Shown piece after piece: positions 18,313-27,181 of a DNA stretch of 64,000 nucleotides. The DNA comes from Pseudoalteromonas sp. P1-25. GTDB taxonomy: Bacteria > Pseudomonadota > Gammaproteobacteria > Enterobacterales > Alteromonadaceae. Position numbers and translations under genes: made by a program. The stretch covers positions 62,001 to 126,000 of the forward strand of contig NZ_LKDW01000007.1 of NCBI RefSeq assembly GCF_001401805.1, written 5' to 3'. Under the pieces are notes generated by a model. The model was given only the letters and a program-made list of their open reading frames with translations. It searched no databases and was not told the origin of the DNA. Position 1 is the stretch's first letter. The number at the start of each line of letters is the position of its first letter.

Positions 18313-19161
18313 ATGACGGGCATGACAAACAATCAACAGCGCAAAAAGCAGCATTATCCAGCCGTTTGGATATCGGATGTACACTTAGGCTATAAAGACT
18401 GTAGAGCCGACTATTTATTAGATTTTTTAAACGCAATTGAATGCGATACGCTTTATTTAGTGGGTGATATTGTTGATTTATGGTCGATGAAACGGCACTT
18501 TTATTGGCACCCATCCCATTACCAAGTGCTTAGTTGCATTCAACAAAAAGCCCTTGACGGCACCCGTGTAATATATATACCTGGCAATCACGACGAGACC
18601 TTTCGCCACTACATAAATCAAACTTTATTTGGTGTAGAAGTCCACCAGCAGTTTATTCACACAACTAAAGCCAATAAGCGCTTTTTGCTGCTACACGGTG
18701 ATGATTTTGACTCGGCAACCCGCTACAACAAGCTAATTAGTATTGCAGGCGATGCAGGTTACGACTTGCTACTGTTTTTAAATCGTTGGACTAACCGCGT
18801 TCGTAAAGTGTTTGTCGGTAACTACTATTCGCTTGCTGCGTGGATAAAAGCACGCGTACATAAAGCCCGTGAAGCCATTTCTGCTTTTGAAGATGCCGCT
18901 ATTCATGAGGCAAAAAAACAAAAGGTCGATGGCATTATTTGCGGACACATCCACCACCCTAAAATTAAAGTGGTAGATGGCATAGTGTACTGTAATGATG
19001 GTGATTGGGTTGAAAGCTGTACCGCATTAGTTGAGCAACCAAACGGAAAAATAGCGCTGTTGCATTGGTCTGATACGCAAAAAGTACTTGATACAGCCGA
19101 TGTAACCAGCATAGTTAAACCTATTCAAACTGATACCAAACCAAATAAGTCAGCAGCGTAA
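18313..19161 (+). CDS. LpxH-like metallophosphoesterase (UDP-2,3-diacylglucosamine diphosphatase family)
   Basis: Dinuclear metal phosphoesterase, 282 aa. Metal-binding motifs occur in order: AVWISDVHLGY (DxH), YLVGDIVDLW (GD), YIPGNHDE (GNHD), LLLHGDDFD and IICGHIHHPKI (GHxH). It is longer than E. coli LpxH (240 aa) and has a basic C-terminal tail, so it may be a paralogue rather than the lipid A enzyme. There is no good ribosome site at 18313; the in-frame ATG three codons later (18322), behind GGATG, is also possible. It stands alone and converges on the sensor kinase gene. Confidence 0.85.
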   Translation: MTGMTNNQQRKKQHYPAVWISDVHLGYKDCRADYLLDFLNAIECDTLYLVGDIVDLWSMKRHFYWHPSHYQVLSCIQQKALDGTRVIYIPGNHDETFRHYINQTLFGVEVHQQFIHTTKANKRFLLLHGDDFDSATRYNKLISIAGDAGYDLLLFLNRWTNRVRKVFVGNYYSLAAWIKARVHKAREAISAFEDAAIHEAKKQKVDGIICGHIHHPKIKVVDGIVYCNDGDWVESCTALVEQPNGKIALLHWSDTQKVLDTADVTSIVKPIQTDTKPNKSAA

Positions 19162-19171
19162 CTGCTGACTT
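19147..19171. terminator. Strong hairpin between convergent genes
   Basis: AAGTCAGCAG (19147-19156) and CTGCTGACTT (19162-19171) pair perfectly around a 5-nt loop that contains the stop of the phosphoesterase gene. There is no long T run on either strand, so it may act with Rho or as an mRNA end stabiliser. Confidence 0.55.
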
Positions 19172-19178
19172 AGCCAAT

Positions 19179-22100
19179 TTAGTTTAACCAGGTTAATAGC
19201 CTATTTTTAAGCGTTTTAGGCTTTATTGGCTTGGTAATATAATCATTCATGCCAGCGGTGATACAGCGTTCTCTATCGCCTTCCATAGCACTTGCGGTCA
19301 TAGCAATAATTGGGATACTAATATACTCAACCCCCGCTTTAGCATTTCTTATCTCGCTGGTGGTATCGTAGCCATCTAGGTTAGGCATTTGGCAGTCCAT
19401 TAAAATTAAGTCAAACGGTTGCTCTTGATTAAATTTAAGTGCAGAGAGCGCTTCTATGCCATCATTGGCACAGGTAATTTTTATACCAGTGCGTTTTAAA
19501 ATGGCTTTAGCTACCTCAATATTGATCATGTTGTCATCAACCAATAATACATGATACCGCGATAACTCCGGCTCTGGCTCCAAGTCATTTGGTTGTTTGG
19601 GTGCGGTTAAAACAAACTCACTATTAGCGCCAAAAATACTGCCAAGCTTATAAGTAAATTGATCTTGCGTAAGCGGTTTGTGCAAAATGTGGCTATGATC
19701 GGGAAACACTTTTTTAGATTGTTTATTAACCACCATGTCTCGCAATATAAGCACGTATTTTTTATCTGCCTTTTCGCAATAGCTTATTAGCGCATTAACT
19801 TGCGGGTGCTCGTCATCAATAATCAGTAAATCGGCGTCAAACTCACTGTGCTCGCTAAAATAGTCGAGCCGTGTAATGCGGCTTGGCAGAATTTTACAGG
19901 TTTGGGTTAGTAAACCACACACGTTTTTAAATACGTTATCACGTGCAATAAGTGCTGCCACGCTTACCTCTTTTGCAAGCTCAATACCCGTATTAAGTTT
20001 TTTCTGTTGCGCCACATGTAATTCTACCGTTGCAACAAATGTGCTGCCTACTCCTTTCTCACTGTTCACAGTGATATTGCCACCCATTAACTGTGCCAGC
20101 TTTTTACAAATAGATAACCCTAACCCCGTACCACCAAAATGGCGCGTCGTGCTTGAGTCCTCTTGAGTAAACACATCAAAGAGTTTATCTATGTTTTCAG
20201 GAGCAATACCAATACCAGTGTCTTTAATTATAAAGCTCATTAAAATTTTACTGTCGGTAATGTATTTAGAGTTTAGGGTTAAACTTACTTCGCCTTTATG
20301 CGTAAACTTAAACGCATTATTGATTAAATTAATTAAAATTTGCTTAAGTCGGTGGCTATCTCCGATAACCATTCTATCAATAACATTTTGGGTATTTAAA
20401 AACACCTCTAACCCTTTACGCTGACCTTGAAGTGCAATCGAATTAATCATATCGCTGCAAACCGAGATTACGTCAAACGAGTGATTATCAATATCTAACT
20501 TACCCGCTTCAATTTTAGAAAAGTCTAAAATATCGTTAATTAAATTCATTAACGAGTGAGCGCTGTTATTAGCCAATTTTAAATAATGCTGTTGTTGCTC
20601 AGAGAGGCTGTCTTCTTTTAGCATTTCAAGCATGCCTAAAACGCCGTTCATAGGGGTACGTATTTCGTGGGAAATATTAGCGACAAAGTCACTTTTTGCT
20701 TGGCTTGCAGCTAGTGCCTGATCAATTGCTCGCTCTAGCTCTACAGTACGCTGAGTTACCTTAAGTTCTAACGTGCTATTGAGCCCCTGTAACTGTGATT
20801 GAATGTACTTTAACGAGCTAATATTACGTAAAATAGCAGCCACTTGATAACGATTGCTAAATACATCAAATACACTGGTAAGCGTAATTGAGTAATATTC
20901 TTTTTTGCCATCATCAGTATACACCGCTTCAAATGGCATTTTAGAACCCTGCTCAATGGTTTCTCTAATACAGTCTTTGTCTTCATCTGCAAGGATAAAT
21001 AAGTCATTAAAGCGGATGTTGTCATTACCGAGCCTAGTTGCAAATACCTTTTTAGCGGTTTGGTTACAATGAATAATAGTTTCATCATTGTCTATGGTAA
21101 AAATGGCATCGAGTGAATTTTCAATTACTTTATTATTTTGCTCTGTCAAAGAGTTTATCAGCAGCTTGCGCTTAATATAACGCTGGTACAATAACGTAAT
21201 AATTATAAATATGGTAAAAAATGAAGCAATTATAGCAATAAAGCTTTCTCGCCTTTTTGCAACGCGTTCAAGTAACGTTTTTGAATCAATAGAAACCGCA
21301 AGCTCTAAAGGCAGCATGGCAACATCGCCTTCAAAACTTACTCGTTTATTTAAAAAATACTGCTTTGGTATATCACCTATTAACAAGGTTTCGTGTAAAT
21401 TCATGTTTTGTGAAGGGCTAAATTCATCACCCCACGTTTTGCCTTGGTTAAATTCAAAACCAAAACGTAAATCAGGGTTTGGATGGTATAAAAACTCGCT
21501 TTCATTGTTAAGCAGGTAAATATTAACCCCAGGAGGGAGTTCAAAAGTTAAACTTTCAAACAATTTATCGGCAGAATAATTTGTCACCAAAATAGCAAAT
21601 ACTTGCTTTAAGTTATCAAAAACAGGTTTAGCTACACGGTATGTGCTTACAAAGGGCTTTTGTATTTCACCGTTTTCACGATTGTAATTAATTGGCGATA
21701 TATACACGCTTTTTTCATCAAGCATACTGGCTTTAAGTACATAATCTCGCCCCCCTTTTTTTTGTAATTGCGCGCCCTCAAGTCTATTTATATCTCCTAG
21801 CATGCGATCAACACGTACTATTTCTTGGCCGTTTTCTGCCAGCATAATGTATCGTGCTTGCAAAATAGAATCGTCTGTACGCATAAACCCGCTAAAAATA
21901 TCCGCAAGGCGGTCTTGCCATACAGCAATGGGGGTCTGTAAAAGTGGGTCAATTAATTGATTGTCGGTTGCTCTAGAAATACCTTGAATGGGTGGAGTCG
22001 CGTTTAAAAAGCGAATAGCGGTAATACTGTCGTTTAAATGATTTTTTAAAGACGCCGCTTTTGTTTCAAGCTCACGACTAAGCTCATTGTGCGCATCGCT

Positions 22101-22232
22101 GTATATTTCCGCACGCACTTTTTGTTCAAACACATACGCTGAAGGCAATGCAATAACTAAAAAAACAATAATAGCAACAAGTAATAATTTATTACCTCTT
22201 GCTGCTGTTATAAATACATTCCTTTTTAGCAT
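19179..22232 (-). CDS. Membrane-bound hybrid sensor histidine kinase with PAS and receiver domains
   Basis: Signal-transducing kinase of about 1017 aa. In numbering from the GTG at 22250: TM helix at about 20-42; a periplasmic Cache-like sensor at about 45-330; a second TM at 336-355; a PAS domain at about 372-485 (IENSLDAIFTIDNDETIIHC); a coiled linker; HisKA with phospho-His528 in NISHEIRTPMNG; and HATPase with NLINNAFKFTHKGE, DTGIGIA and GGTGLGLSICKK. A degenerate receiver-like segment follows, and then a complete C-terminal receiver (LLVDDNMINIEV, phospho-Asp in LILMDCQMPNLDGYD, Lys in DYITKPIKP). ATG 22232 follows an AGGAG and is preferred over the GTG. No partner regulator is adjacent, and the ligand is unknown. 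Confidence 0.93.
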   Translation of the reverse strand: MLKRNVFITAARGNKLLLVAIIVFLVIALPSAYVFEQKVRAEIYSDAHNELSRELETKAASLKNHLNDSITAIRFLNATPPIQGISRATDNQLIDPLLQTPIAVWQDRLADIFSGFMRTDDSILQARYIMLAENGQEIVRVDRMLGDINRLEGAQLQKKGGRDYVLKASMLDEKSVYISPINYNRENGEIQKPFVSTYRVAKPVFDNLKQVFAILVTNYSADKLFESLTFELPPGVNIYLLNNESEFLYHPNPDLRFGFEFNQGKTWGDEFSPSQNMNLHETLLIGDIPKQYFLNKRVSFEGDVAMLPLELAVSIDSKTLLERVAKRRESFIAIIASFFTIFIIITLLYQRYIKRKLLINSLTEQNNKVIENSLDAIFTIDNDETIIHCNQTAKKVFATRLGNDNIRFNDLFILADEDKDCIRETIEQGSKMPFEAVYTDDGKKEYYSITLTSVFDVFSNRYQVAAILRNISSLKYIQSQLQGLNSTLELKVTQRTVELERAIDQALAASQAKSDFVANISHEIRTPMNGVLGMLEMLKEDSLSEQQQHYLKLANNSAHSLMNLINDILDFSKIEAGKLDIDNHSFDVISVCSDMINSIALQGQRKGLEVFLNTQNVIDRMVIGDSHRLKQILINLINNAFKFTHKGEVSLTLNSKYITDSKILMSFIIKDTGIGIAPENIDKLFDVFTQEDSSTTRHFGGTGLGLSICKKLAQLMGGNITVNSEKGVGSTFVATVELHVAQQKKLNTGIELAKEVSVAALIARDNVFKNVCGLLTQTCKILPSRITRLDYFSEHSEFDADLLIIDDEHPQVNALISYCEKADKKYVLILRDMVVNKQSKKVFPDHSHILHKPLTQDQFTYKLGSIFGANSEFVLTAPKQPNDLEPEPELSRYHVLLVDDNMINIEVAKAILKRTGIKITCANDGIEALSALKFNQEQPFDLILMDCQMPNLDGYDTTSEIRNAKAGVEYISIPIIAMTASAMEGDRERCITAGMNDYITKPIKPKTLKNRLLTWLN

Positions 22233-22479
22233 TGAACCCTTACTCCTCACTATTTTCTAGCTTAGATTATAGAGGATTATTTAATAAAAAATAGAAGTAA
22301 AAATAATTAGTTATTTAAAAATACGTAATTAAAATTCGAACAAATACTCTAAATTAATCACTTAGTATTACTATTAAGTTGCAGCATTAATTTAAGATGA
22401 ATTAAAGACAAAAAAACACACAAATAAGAGCCCTTTAATAATAAACGCGCTAAAAATTACATTTATAAAAATACACAAA

Positions 22480-22503
22480 CGGGCAAGATAAAAACCCTGC
22501 CCG
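22480..22503 (-). terminator. Candidate terminator after the natB-like gene
   Basis: On the minus strand CGGGCA pairs with TGCCCG around a 12-nt T-rich loop, followed by TTTGTG. It starts 18 bp past the permease stop. The T run is weak. Confidence 0.4.
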
Positions 22504-22520
22504 CTTCCAAAAATATTTAA

Positions 22521-23732
22521 TTACCTAAACAATACATCTTCGCGGTTAAACCACTTAACACAAAAGGCAAGTAATGCCCCGGCAATTAATGCCGTTGCTA
22601 AAAAGATTAAGCCTACTAAGGTGTAATCAACTGTGCCTTTTACTATTTCTTTTATAGCCAGTGCTACGTTAGTGACAGGTATAAATGCTGTTTTGGCTGT
22701 AAGTTCCATATTCGGCATGATAGAAACAATAATAGGAAAAAACACCCCCATGCTTAAAGGAGCCATATAATTTTGTGCTTCTTTAAAGGTGCGTGCATAT
22801 ATTGATATAGCCAAAGCAAGGGCTGAAAATATTGCTGCAATGGGTAATAACAGAACAAAAATCATCAATAAGTCACTTACCGCAAGTGAACTAAACGCTG
22901 TTTTAATTACTTCAAGGTCTGCAAATGCAAGGGCTACGGCTATCCACCCGCCCATACTCAACACTGTTATTGTGGTAGATGCAATTGAGGTGGTTAATAA
23001 AGTGATAAATTTGCCCAATACCAACTCTGTACGCGTTATGGGTGTAAGCAGTAAAGTCTCTAATGTGCCGCGCTCTTTTTCACCTGCACCTAAATCAATT
23101 GCTGGGTACGTTGCCCCCATCAAAACTAAAGGTATAAGTAAATAAGGTAAAAATCCGCCGAGCTTTTCACCTAGGTTTTCTCGTTTGTCTGCGGTGTCAA
23201 CTTTCACAACTTCAATAGGAGTAAGTAAAGCTGTGTGGGCCTTTTTATCAATACCAAAGCTTTCTAATTTTTCGCTTTGCAGCACATCGCTGTATTCTTT
23301 AGCCAGCTCTTTTACACGCTGGAATAAAAAGTTTATAGACTTAGCATCATTGAATACTACTTGCCATTTACTTTGTTCAAATTGATCTAAAGATTGCTTA
23401 GCGTTGGCTGGTAAATAAATACCCATATCAATCTCACCATCAATAACACCCGCTTTTAGCTCTTCAATGTTGTTAAAGGTTCTAGACCCTTTATAAAGCT
23501 CAAAGCTTTTATGGTAAAACACGTTTTCGGTAAATTCTGGGGCGTATTCGCCATTAATAATCGCGTAGGTATGTACTTCTTGTTCAGCGTCTAATGCAGC
23601 TTGAGAGCTAATGAAAGCCATAACAGCAAACAAGAGTGGAAATACGGCAACAGGCAGTGCCACTACAAATAACAGGGTTTTTTTGTCGCGTAGGAGTTCT
23701 TTTAATTCCTTTTTAAACACTTCAAACATCAT
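22521..23732 (-). CDS. ABC exporter permease, NatB-type
   Basis: Inner-membrane subunit of an ABC-2 family exporter, 403 aa. An N-terminal TM (LLFVVALPVAVFPLLFAVMAF) is followed by a large extracytoplasmic domain (about 45-185), then about five C-terminal TM segments with GAGEKERGTLETLLLTPITRTELVLGKF, the hallmark of the NatB/YhaP group. Its start overlaps the ATPase gene by 11 bp, so translation is probably coupled. Bacillus NatAB exports sodium; for a marine bacterium this fits, but the substrate is not shown. Confidence 0.9.
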   Translation of the reverse strand: MMFEVFKKELKELLRDKKTLLFVVALPVAVFPLLFAVMAFISSQAALDAEQEVHTYAIINGEYAPEFTENVFYHKSFELYKGSRTFNNIEELKAGVIDGEIDMGIYLPANAKQSLDQFEQSKWQVVFNDAKSINFLFQRVKELAKEYSDVLQSEKLESFGIDKKAHTALLTPIEVVKVDTADKRENLGEKLGGFLPYLLIPLVLMGATYPAIDLGAGEKERGTLETLLLTPITRTELVLGKFITLLTTSIASTTITVLSMGGWIAVALAFADLEVIKTAFSSLAVSDLLMIFVLLLPIAAIFSALALAISIYARTFKEAQNYMAPLSMGVFFPIIVSIMPNMELTAKTAFIPVTNVALAIKEIVKGTVDYTLVGLIFLATALIAGALLAFCVKWFNREDVLFR

Positions 23733-24510
23733 GCTTCTCCGTTAATATATTCATAAACGCTTGGTTTAGCTCTTCACTGTTGCCTTTTTGTTTAAATTCA
23801 GCAAGCGTGCCATCAAAGCAGCTAATTCCTTCATTAATTACCGCTACGCGGTCACATAAAAGTGCGACTTCATCTAAATGGTGCGTTGAAAAAATAACAG
23901 GCGTGCCTTGCACCTTTAACCCTTTAATAAAGTTAATCACTGTTTGTGTTGTCATGATGTCGAGGCCTGTTGTTGGCTCATCGAGTACCACTACCTCTGG
24001 GTGGTGTACCACAGCGCGAGCAATATTGGCTTTTTGCTTCATGCCGGTAGATAAGTTTTCTGCACGTTTATCAATAAATTTATGCATGTCGAGCAAAGTA
24101 AAAAGCTCTTCACAACGCGCCGCTATTTGCTCTTTGTTCATGCGATGAAGCTTTGCAAAGTATTCAATATTTTCTTTAACAGTCAGACGTCCATATAAGC
24201 CCGTCGAGCCTGATAAAAAACCTATTGATTTACGCCCTACTAACGGCTTTTTAATTATGTCATTGCCGGCAACAGTGATTGCACCTTCATCAGGCTTAAG
24301 TGCAGTTGAGAGCATGCGTAAGGTAGTGGTCTTTCCTGCGCCATTAGGGCCAAGTAAGCCTAATACTTCGCCTTTTGCGCATTGAAAGCTGACACCTCTC
24401 ACTGAATGAAAAAAATCTTTATCTTCACGGGGGTCTATATCATCAACTTTATTTTTCTTATGATCCTTGGTTAACTTAAACTTTTTTTTAAGCCCTGCGA
24501 CTTCTATCAT
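23722..24510 (-). CDS. ABC exporter ATP-binding protein, NatA-type
   Basis: ATPase partner of the preceding permease, 262 aa. Walker A is GLLGPNGAGKTTT (about 51-63), the signature is NLSTGMKQK, Walker B is VVVLDEPTTGLD, and the switch His is in FSTHHLDEVALLCDR. The insertion KDHKKNKVDDIDPREDKD before Walker A (residues 15-32) is unusually charged. It overlaps the upstream DUF3025 gene by 4 bp and the permease gene by 11 bp, so the three form one operon. Confidence 0.93.
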   Translation of the reverse strand: MIEVAGLKKKFKLTKDHKKNKVDDIDPREDKDFFHSVRGVSFQCAKGEVLGLLGPNGAGKTTTLRMLSTALKPDEGAITVAGNDIIKKPLVGRKSIGFLSGSTGLYGRLTVKENIEYFAKLHRMNKEQIAARCEELFTLLDMHKFIDKRAENLSTGMKQKANIARAVVHHPEVVVLDEPTTGLDIMTTQTVINFIKGLKVQGTPVIFSTHHLDEVALLCDRVAVINEGISCFDGTLAEFKQKGNSEELNQAFMNILTEKHDV

Positions 24511-25319
24511 TTTCGTATCCTTCGTTTAGCTCTAAAGTAGTCGGTATTATCATAGAACGATTCATTTACATTTGCGTCATGCCATCCTGGTACACCTAAT
24601 AATGGCAATGGAGAAAGCTGTTTATTATCGGCTAAGCAATGCTCTATTTTTATCTTCTCATAAAGTAATTGGTCTAGGTACTGATATTGAGTAACTAAAT
24701 CTTTACAAAATATTTCATCAGGTACACATACAAATAGTGCTTTACCCGTGAGTCCTATATATGGCTTTGTCATCATTTCATAATTAGCATGTCCAAACAT
24801 AAATGGTTTTATTGTTTTGCTCCACTCATCTCGGTGCGTAACAAATGCAGTTTTCCATTGGTGCTCTGTTAAAAGTGCTTGCCACTTAGACTCACTAATG
24901 GCAAGCACCACACCACATTCGTCAAACAAGGTAAGAGCATTGCGATGCTTAGTACGCTGTTTTAAACCGTGTTGCGCTATTTCTTCTACGTGTCGCTGAT
25001 TTATAAGTGCCTTTGTTTTTGGAAACAAGCACCAAATAAACCCACCAAACAAATCGTGCCAATTTTTAGTTCGGGTTGGGACTATGCCGGTTTCAAAAAT
25101 AACTTGTTCATAATAGCGCTCACCAAAATCTATGGTTGCATCGTCTTCAAACCTTATTGGGAGGTTATTTGCATTAATGGCTTTTAAATACGGGGCAAAC
25201 CAATCAGGGCATGGCCAATCAGTTTGTTTATCAATATTAAACAGTGTTCGTAAGTGCTCAAACGCACCGCTTTTTAAACTACTAACTTGCCATTGCTCGG
25301 GCGGAGTAAAGCGCTTCAT
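24507..25319 (-). CDS. DUF3025 family protein
   Basis: 270-aa cytoplasmic-looking protein of unknown function. The stretch NWHDLFGGFIWCLFPKTKALINQRH (about 85-109) is what I recognise as the DUF3025 core; it is rich in aromatic residues and His. There is no signal peptide or membrane helix. It is the first gene of the apparent natAB-like operon, overlapping the ATPase start by 4 bp. Whether it acts with the exporter or only shares its promoter is unknown. Confidence 0.82.
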   Translation of the reverse strand: MKRFTPPEQWQVSSLKSGAFEHLRTLFNIDKQTDWPCPDWFAPYLKAINANNLPIRFEDDATIDFGERYYEQVIFETGIVPTRTKNWHDLFGGFIWCLFPKTKALINQRHVEEIAQHGLKQRTKHRNALTLFDECGVVLAISESKWQALLTEHQWKTAFVTHRDEWSKTIKPFMFGHANYEMMTKPYIGLTGKALFVCVPDEIFCKDLVTQYQYLDQLLYEKIKIEHCLADNKQLSPLPLLGVPGWHDANVNESFYDNTDYFRAKRRIRK

Positions 25320-25432
25320 TTATACCTTTAACAATTTATCCTGTTAATTTGCGGGCAGTTTACCGCAAAAACTGGTTCTAATTAATAGAAGTTAATATAC
25401 TAATCTCATCTTAGAACAAGAATAGAGCTACT

Positions 25433-27058
25433 ATGAAACGATATTTCTCTCTCACACTAATTGCTGGCGCTGTTGTAGCTGGCTGTGCAACAACAAGTAT
25501 TACACCTACCGATGTAACAAATGGTTACAACAGTATTAAAGAAGATGAACTTGCGGCCCACATTAAGGTACTTGCATCTGACAAATTTGGCGGCAGAGCC
25601 CCATCATCTGAAGGCGAAAAACTAACTTTAGATTACTTAACAACACAATTTAAAGCATTAGGGTATGAACCCGGTAATGGCGATAGCTTTTTGCAAAAAG
25701 TACCGCTTGTTTCGTTAGAAGCAGATTCAGATATGGTATTAAGTATTGGTGGTAAAGACTATCAATATAAAAAAGATATGGTTATGGGCAGTAGCCGTAT
25801 CAGTGAACAAGAAGGCATAGAAAATTCAGAGCTTGTATTTGTTGGTTACGGTGTAAACGCCCCCGAATATAACTGGAACGATTACGAAGGCCTAGACGTA
25901 AAAGGCAAAACTGTTGTTATGCTAGTTAACGACCCAGGTTTTGCTACTAAAGATCCTGCGCTATTTACGGGTGATGCTATGACCTATTACGGACGTTGGA
26001 CCTATAAGTACGAAGAAGCGAGTCGTCAAGGCGCCGCAGGTGCAATTATCATTCATGAAACAGCACCTGCATCTTACCCATGGTCGGTAGTTGAAAACTC
26101 GTGGAGTGGAGAGCAGTTTGGCTTTCAAAAAGAAAACAACAATATGGACCGCGTTGCCGCTGAAGGTTGGGTAACTAGTGATGTAGCAAAAGAGCTATTT
26201 ACTAAGGCTGGCCTTGATTTTGAGACTGCTAAGGCCAATGCTGCTAAAGGTGCTTATAACGTTGATATGGGCGATTTAACTGCAACGGTTAATGTAAAAA
26301 ACACAATTAAAAAGTCAGTATCGTATAATTTTATCGCCACGCTACCGGGTAGCGAGAAAGCAGATGAGCATGTTATTTATTCAGCGCATTGGGATCACTT
26401 AGGAACAGATACAACCCGTAAGGGCGATCAAATTTATAATGGTGCACACGATAACGCCACAGGTACCGCAGGGCTAATTGAAGTAGCAGAGGCATTTACT
26501 AAGTTGCCAAAGCACCCTACTCGCTCAATGACTTTTTTAGCTGTTACGGCTGAAGAGCAAGGCTTACTTGGCTCTAAATACTACGCTGCAAACCCAGTTA
26601 TTGCGGCTGATAAAACTGTCGCCAATATAAACATGGATAGCCTAAACTTATTAGGTAAAGTAAAAGACATGAACGTCGTTGGTTTAGGTAAATCGCAAAT
26701 GGACGACCTGCTAGCAAAAGCCGCAAAAGAGCAAGGTAGAACCATAGCTGGCGACCCTAAACCATCATCAGGTGGTTATTACCGCTCTGATCACTTTGCA
26801 TTTGCAAACATGGGTATTCCGGCTATGTATGCAGGCGGCGGTACAATTGCCGCTGATGAAGATACAGCCAATTACCGAAAGCGTATGAGTTTAGTTCTAC
26901 GTGGATGTTACCATCAGCCATGTGATAGATACCGCGACGAGTGGGATTTATCTGGTGCGGTGCAAGACTTACAGCTGTTTTATAAAGTAGGCTTTGATAT
27001 ATCAGAGCAAGCACAATGGCCGTTATGGTACGAAAACTCAGAATTTCAACGTAAATAG
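25433..27058 (+). CDS. M28 family zinc aminopeptidase, lipoprotein
   Basis: Exported metallopeptidase, 541 aa. The signal peptide ends in a lipobox (VVAGC, Cys18), so it is probably lipid-anchored. A PA domain insert spans about 135-260 (NSELVFVGYGVNAPEYNW). Catalytic M28 motifs follow: YSAHWDHLG, GAHDNATGTAGL, AVTAEEQGLLGSKYY, NINMDSLN and the late His in CYHQPCDRYRDEWDLSG. Two Cys flank the YHQP motif and could form a disulfide in the periplasm. Monocistronic, starting just after AGAGCTACT. Peptide specificity is unknown. Confidence 0.92.
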   Translation: MKRYFSLTLIAGAVVAGCATTSITPTDVTNGYNSIKEDELAAHIKVLASDKFGGRAPSSEGEKLTLDYLTTQFKALGYEPGNGDSFLQKVPLVSLEADSDMVLSIGGKDYQYKKDMVMGSSRISEQEGIENSELVFVGYGVNAPEYNWNDYEGLDVKGKTVVMLVNDPGFATKDPALFTGDAMTYYGRWTYKYEEASRQGAAGAIIIHETAPASYPWSVVENSWSGEQFGFQKENNNMDRVAAEGWVTSDVAKELFTKAGLDFETAKANAAKGAYNVDMGDLTATVNVKNTIKKSVSYNFIATLPGSEKADEHVIYSAHWDHLGTDTTRKGDQIYNGAHDNATGTAGLIEVAEAFTKLPKHPTRSMTFLAVTAEEQGLLGSKYYAANPVIAADKTVANINMDSLNLLGKVKDMNVVGLGKSQMDDLLAKAAKEQGRTIAGDPKPSSGGYYRSDHFAFANMGIPAMYAGGGTIAADEDTANYRKRMSLVLRGCYHQPCDRYRDEWDLSGAVQDLQLFYKVGFDISEQAQWPLWYENSEFQRK

Positions 27059-27109
27059 CAAATAGCCCGTAATCGATAAACTCAAACTGAGCCATCGATT
27101 TAAATAGAT

Positions 27110-27134
27110 GCAAATGATATTGATTATCATTTGC
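27110..27134 (+). promoter_or_regulatory. Fur box upstream of the ArsP_2-type transporter
   Basis: Two perfect 10-bp arms, GCAAATGATA and TATCATTTGC, flank TTGAT. The inner 19 bp at 27115-27133 match the Fur consensus at all but about three positions. It lies 48 bp before the transporter ATG. The strength of the match suggests real iron control. Confidence 0.8.
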
Positions 27135-27181
27135 AAAAATTATACAGTGTGTCCTAGATAAAATAAAACTGGGGCACACTT

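Noticed and set aside
26860..26960. Possible frameshift near the C-terminus of the M28 peptidase
   Set aside because: The odd stretch KRMSLVLRG is followed in the same frame by the expected YHQP...YRDEWDLSG motif and a normal tail, so the gene is intact.
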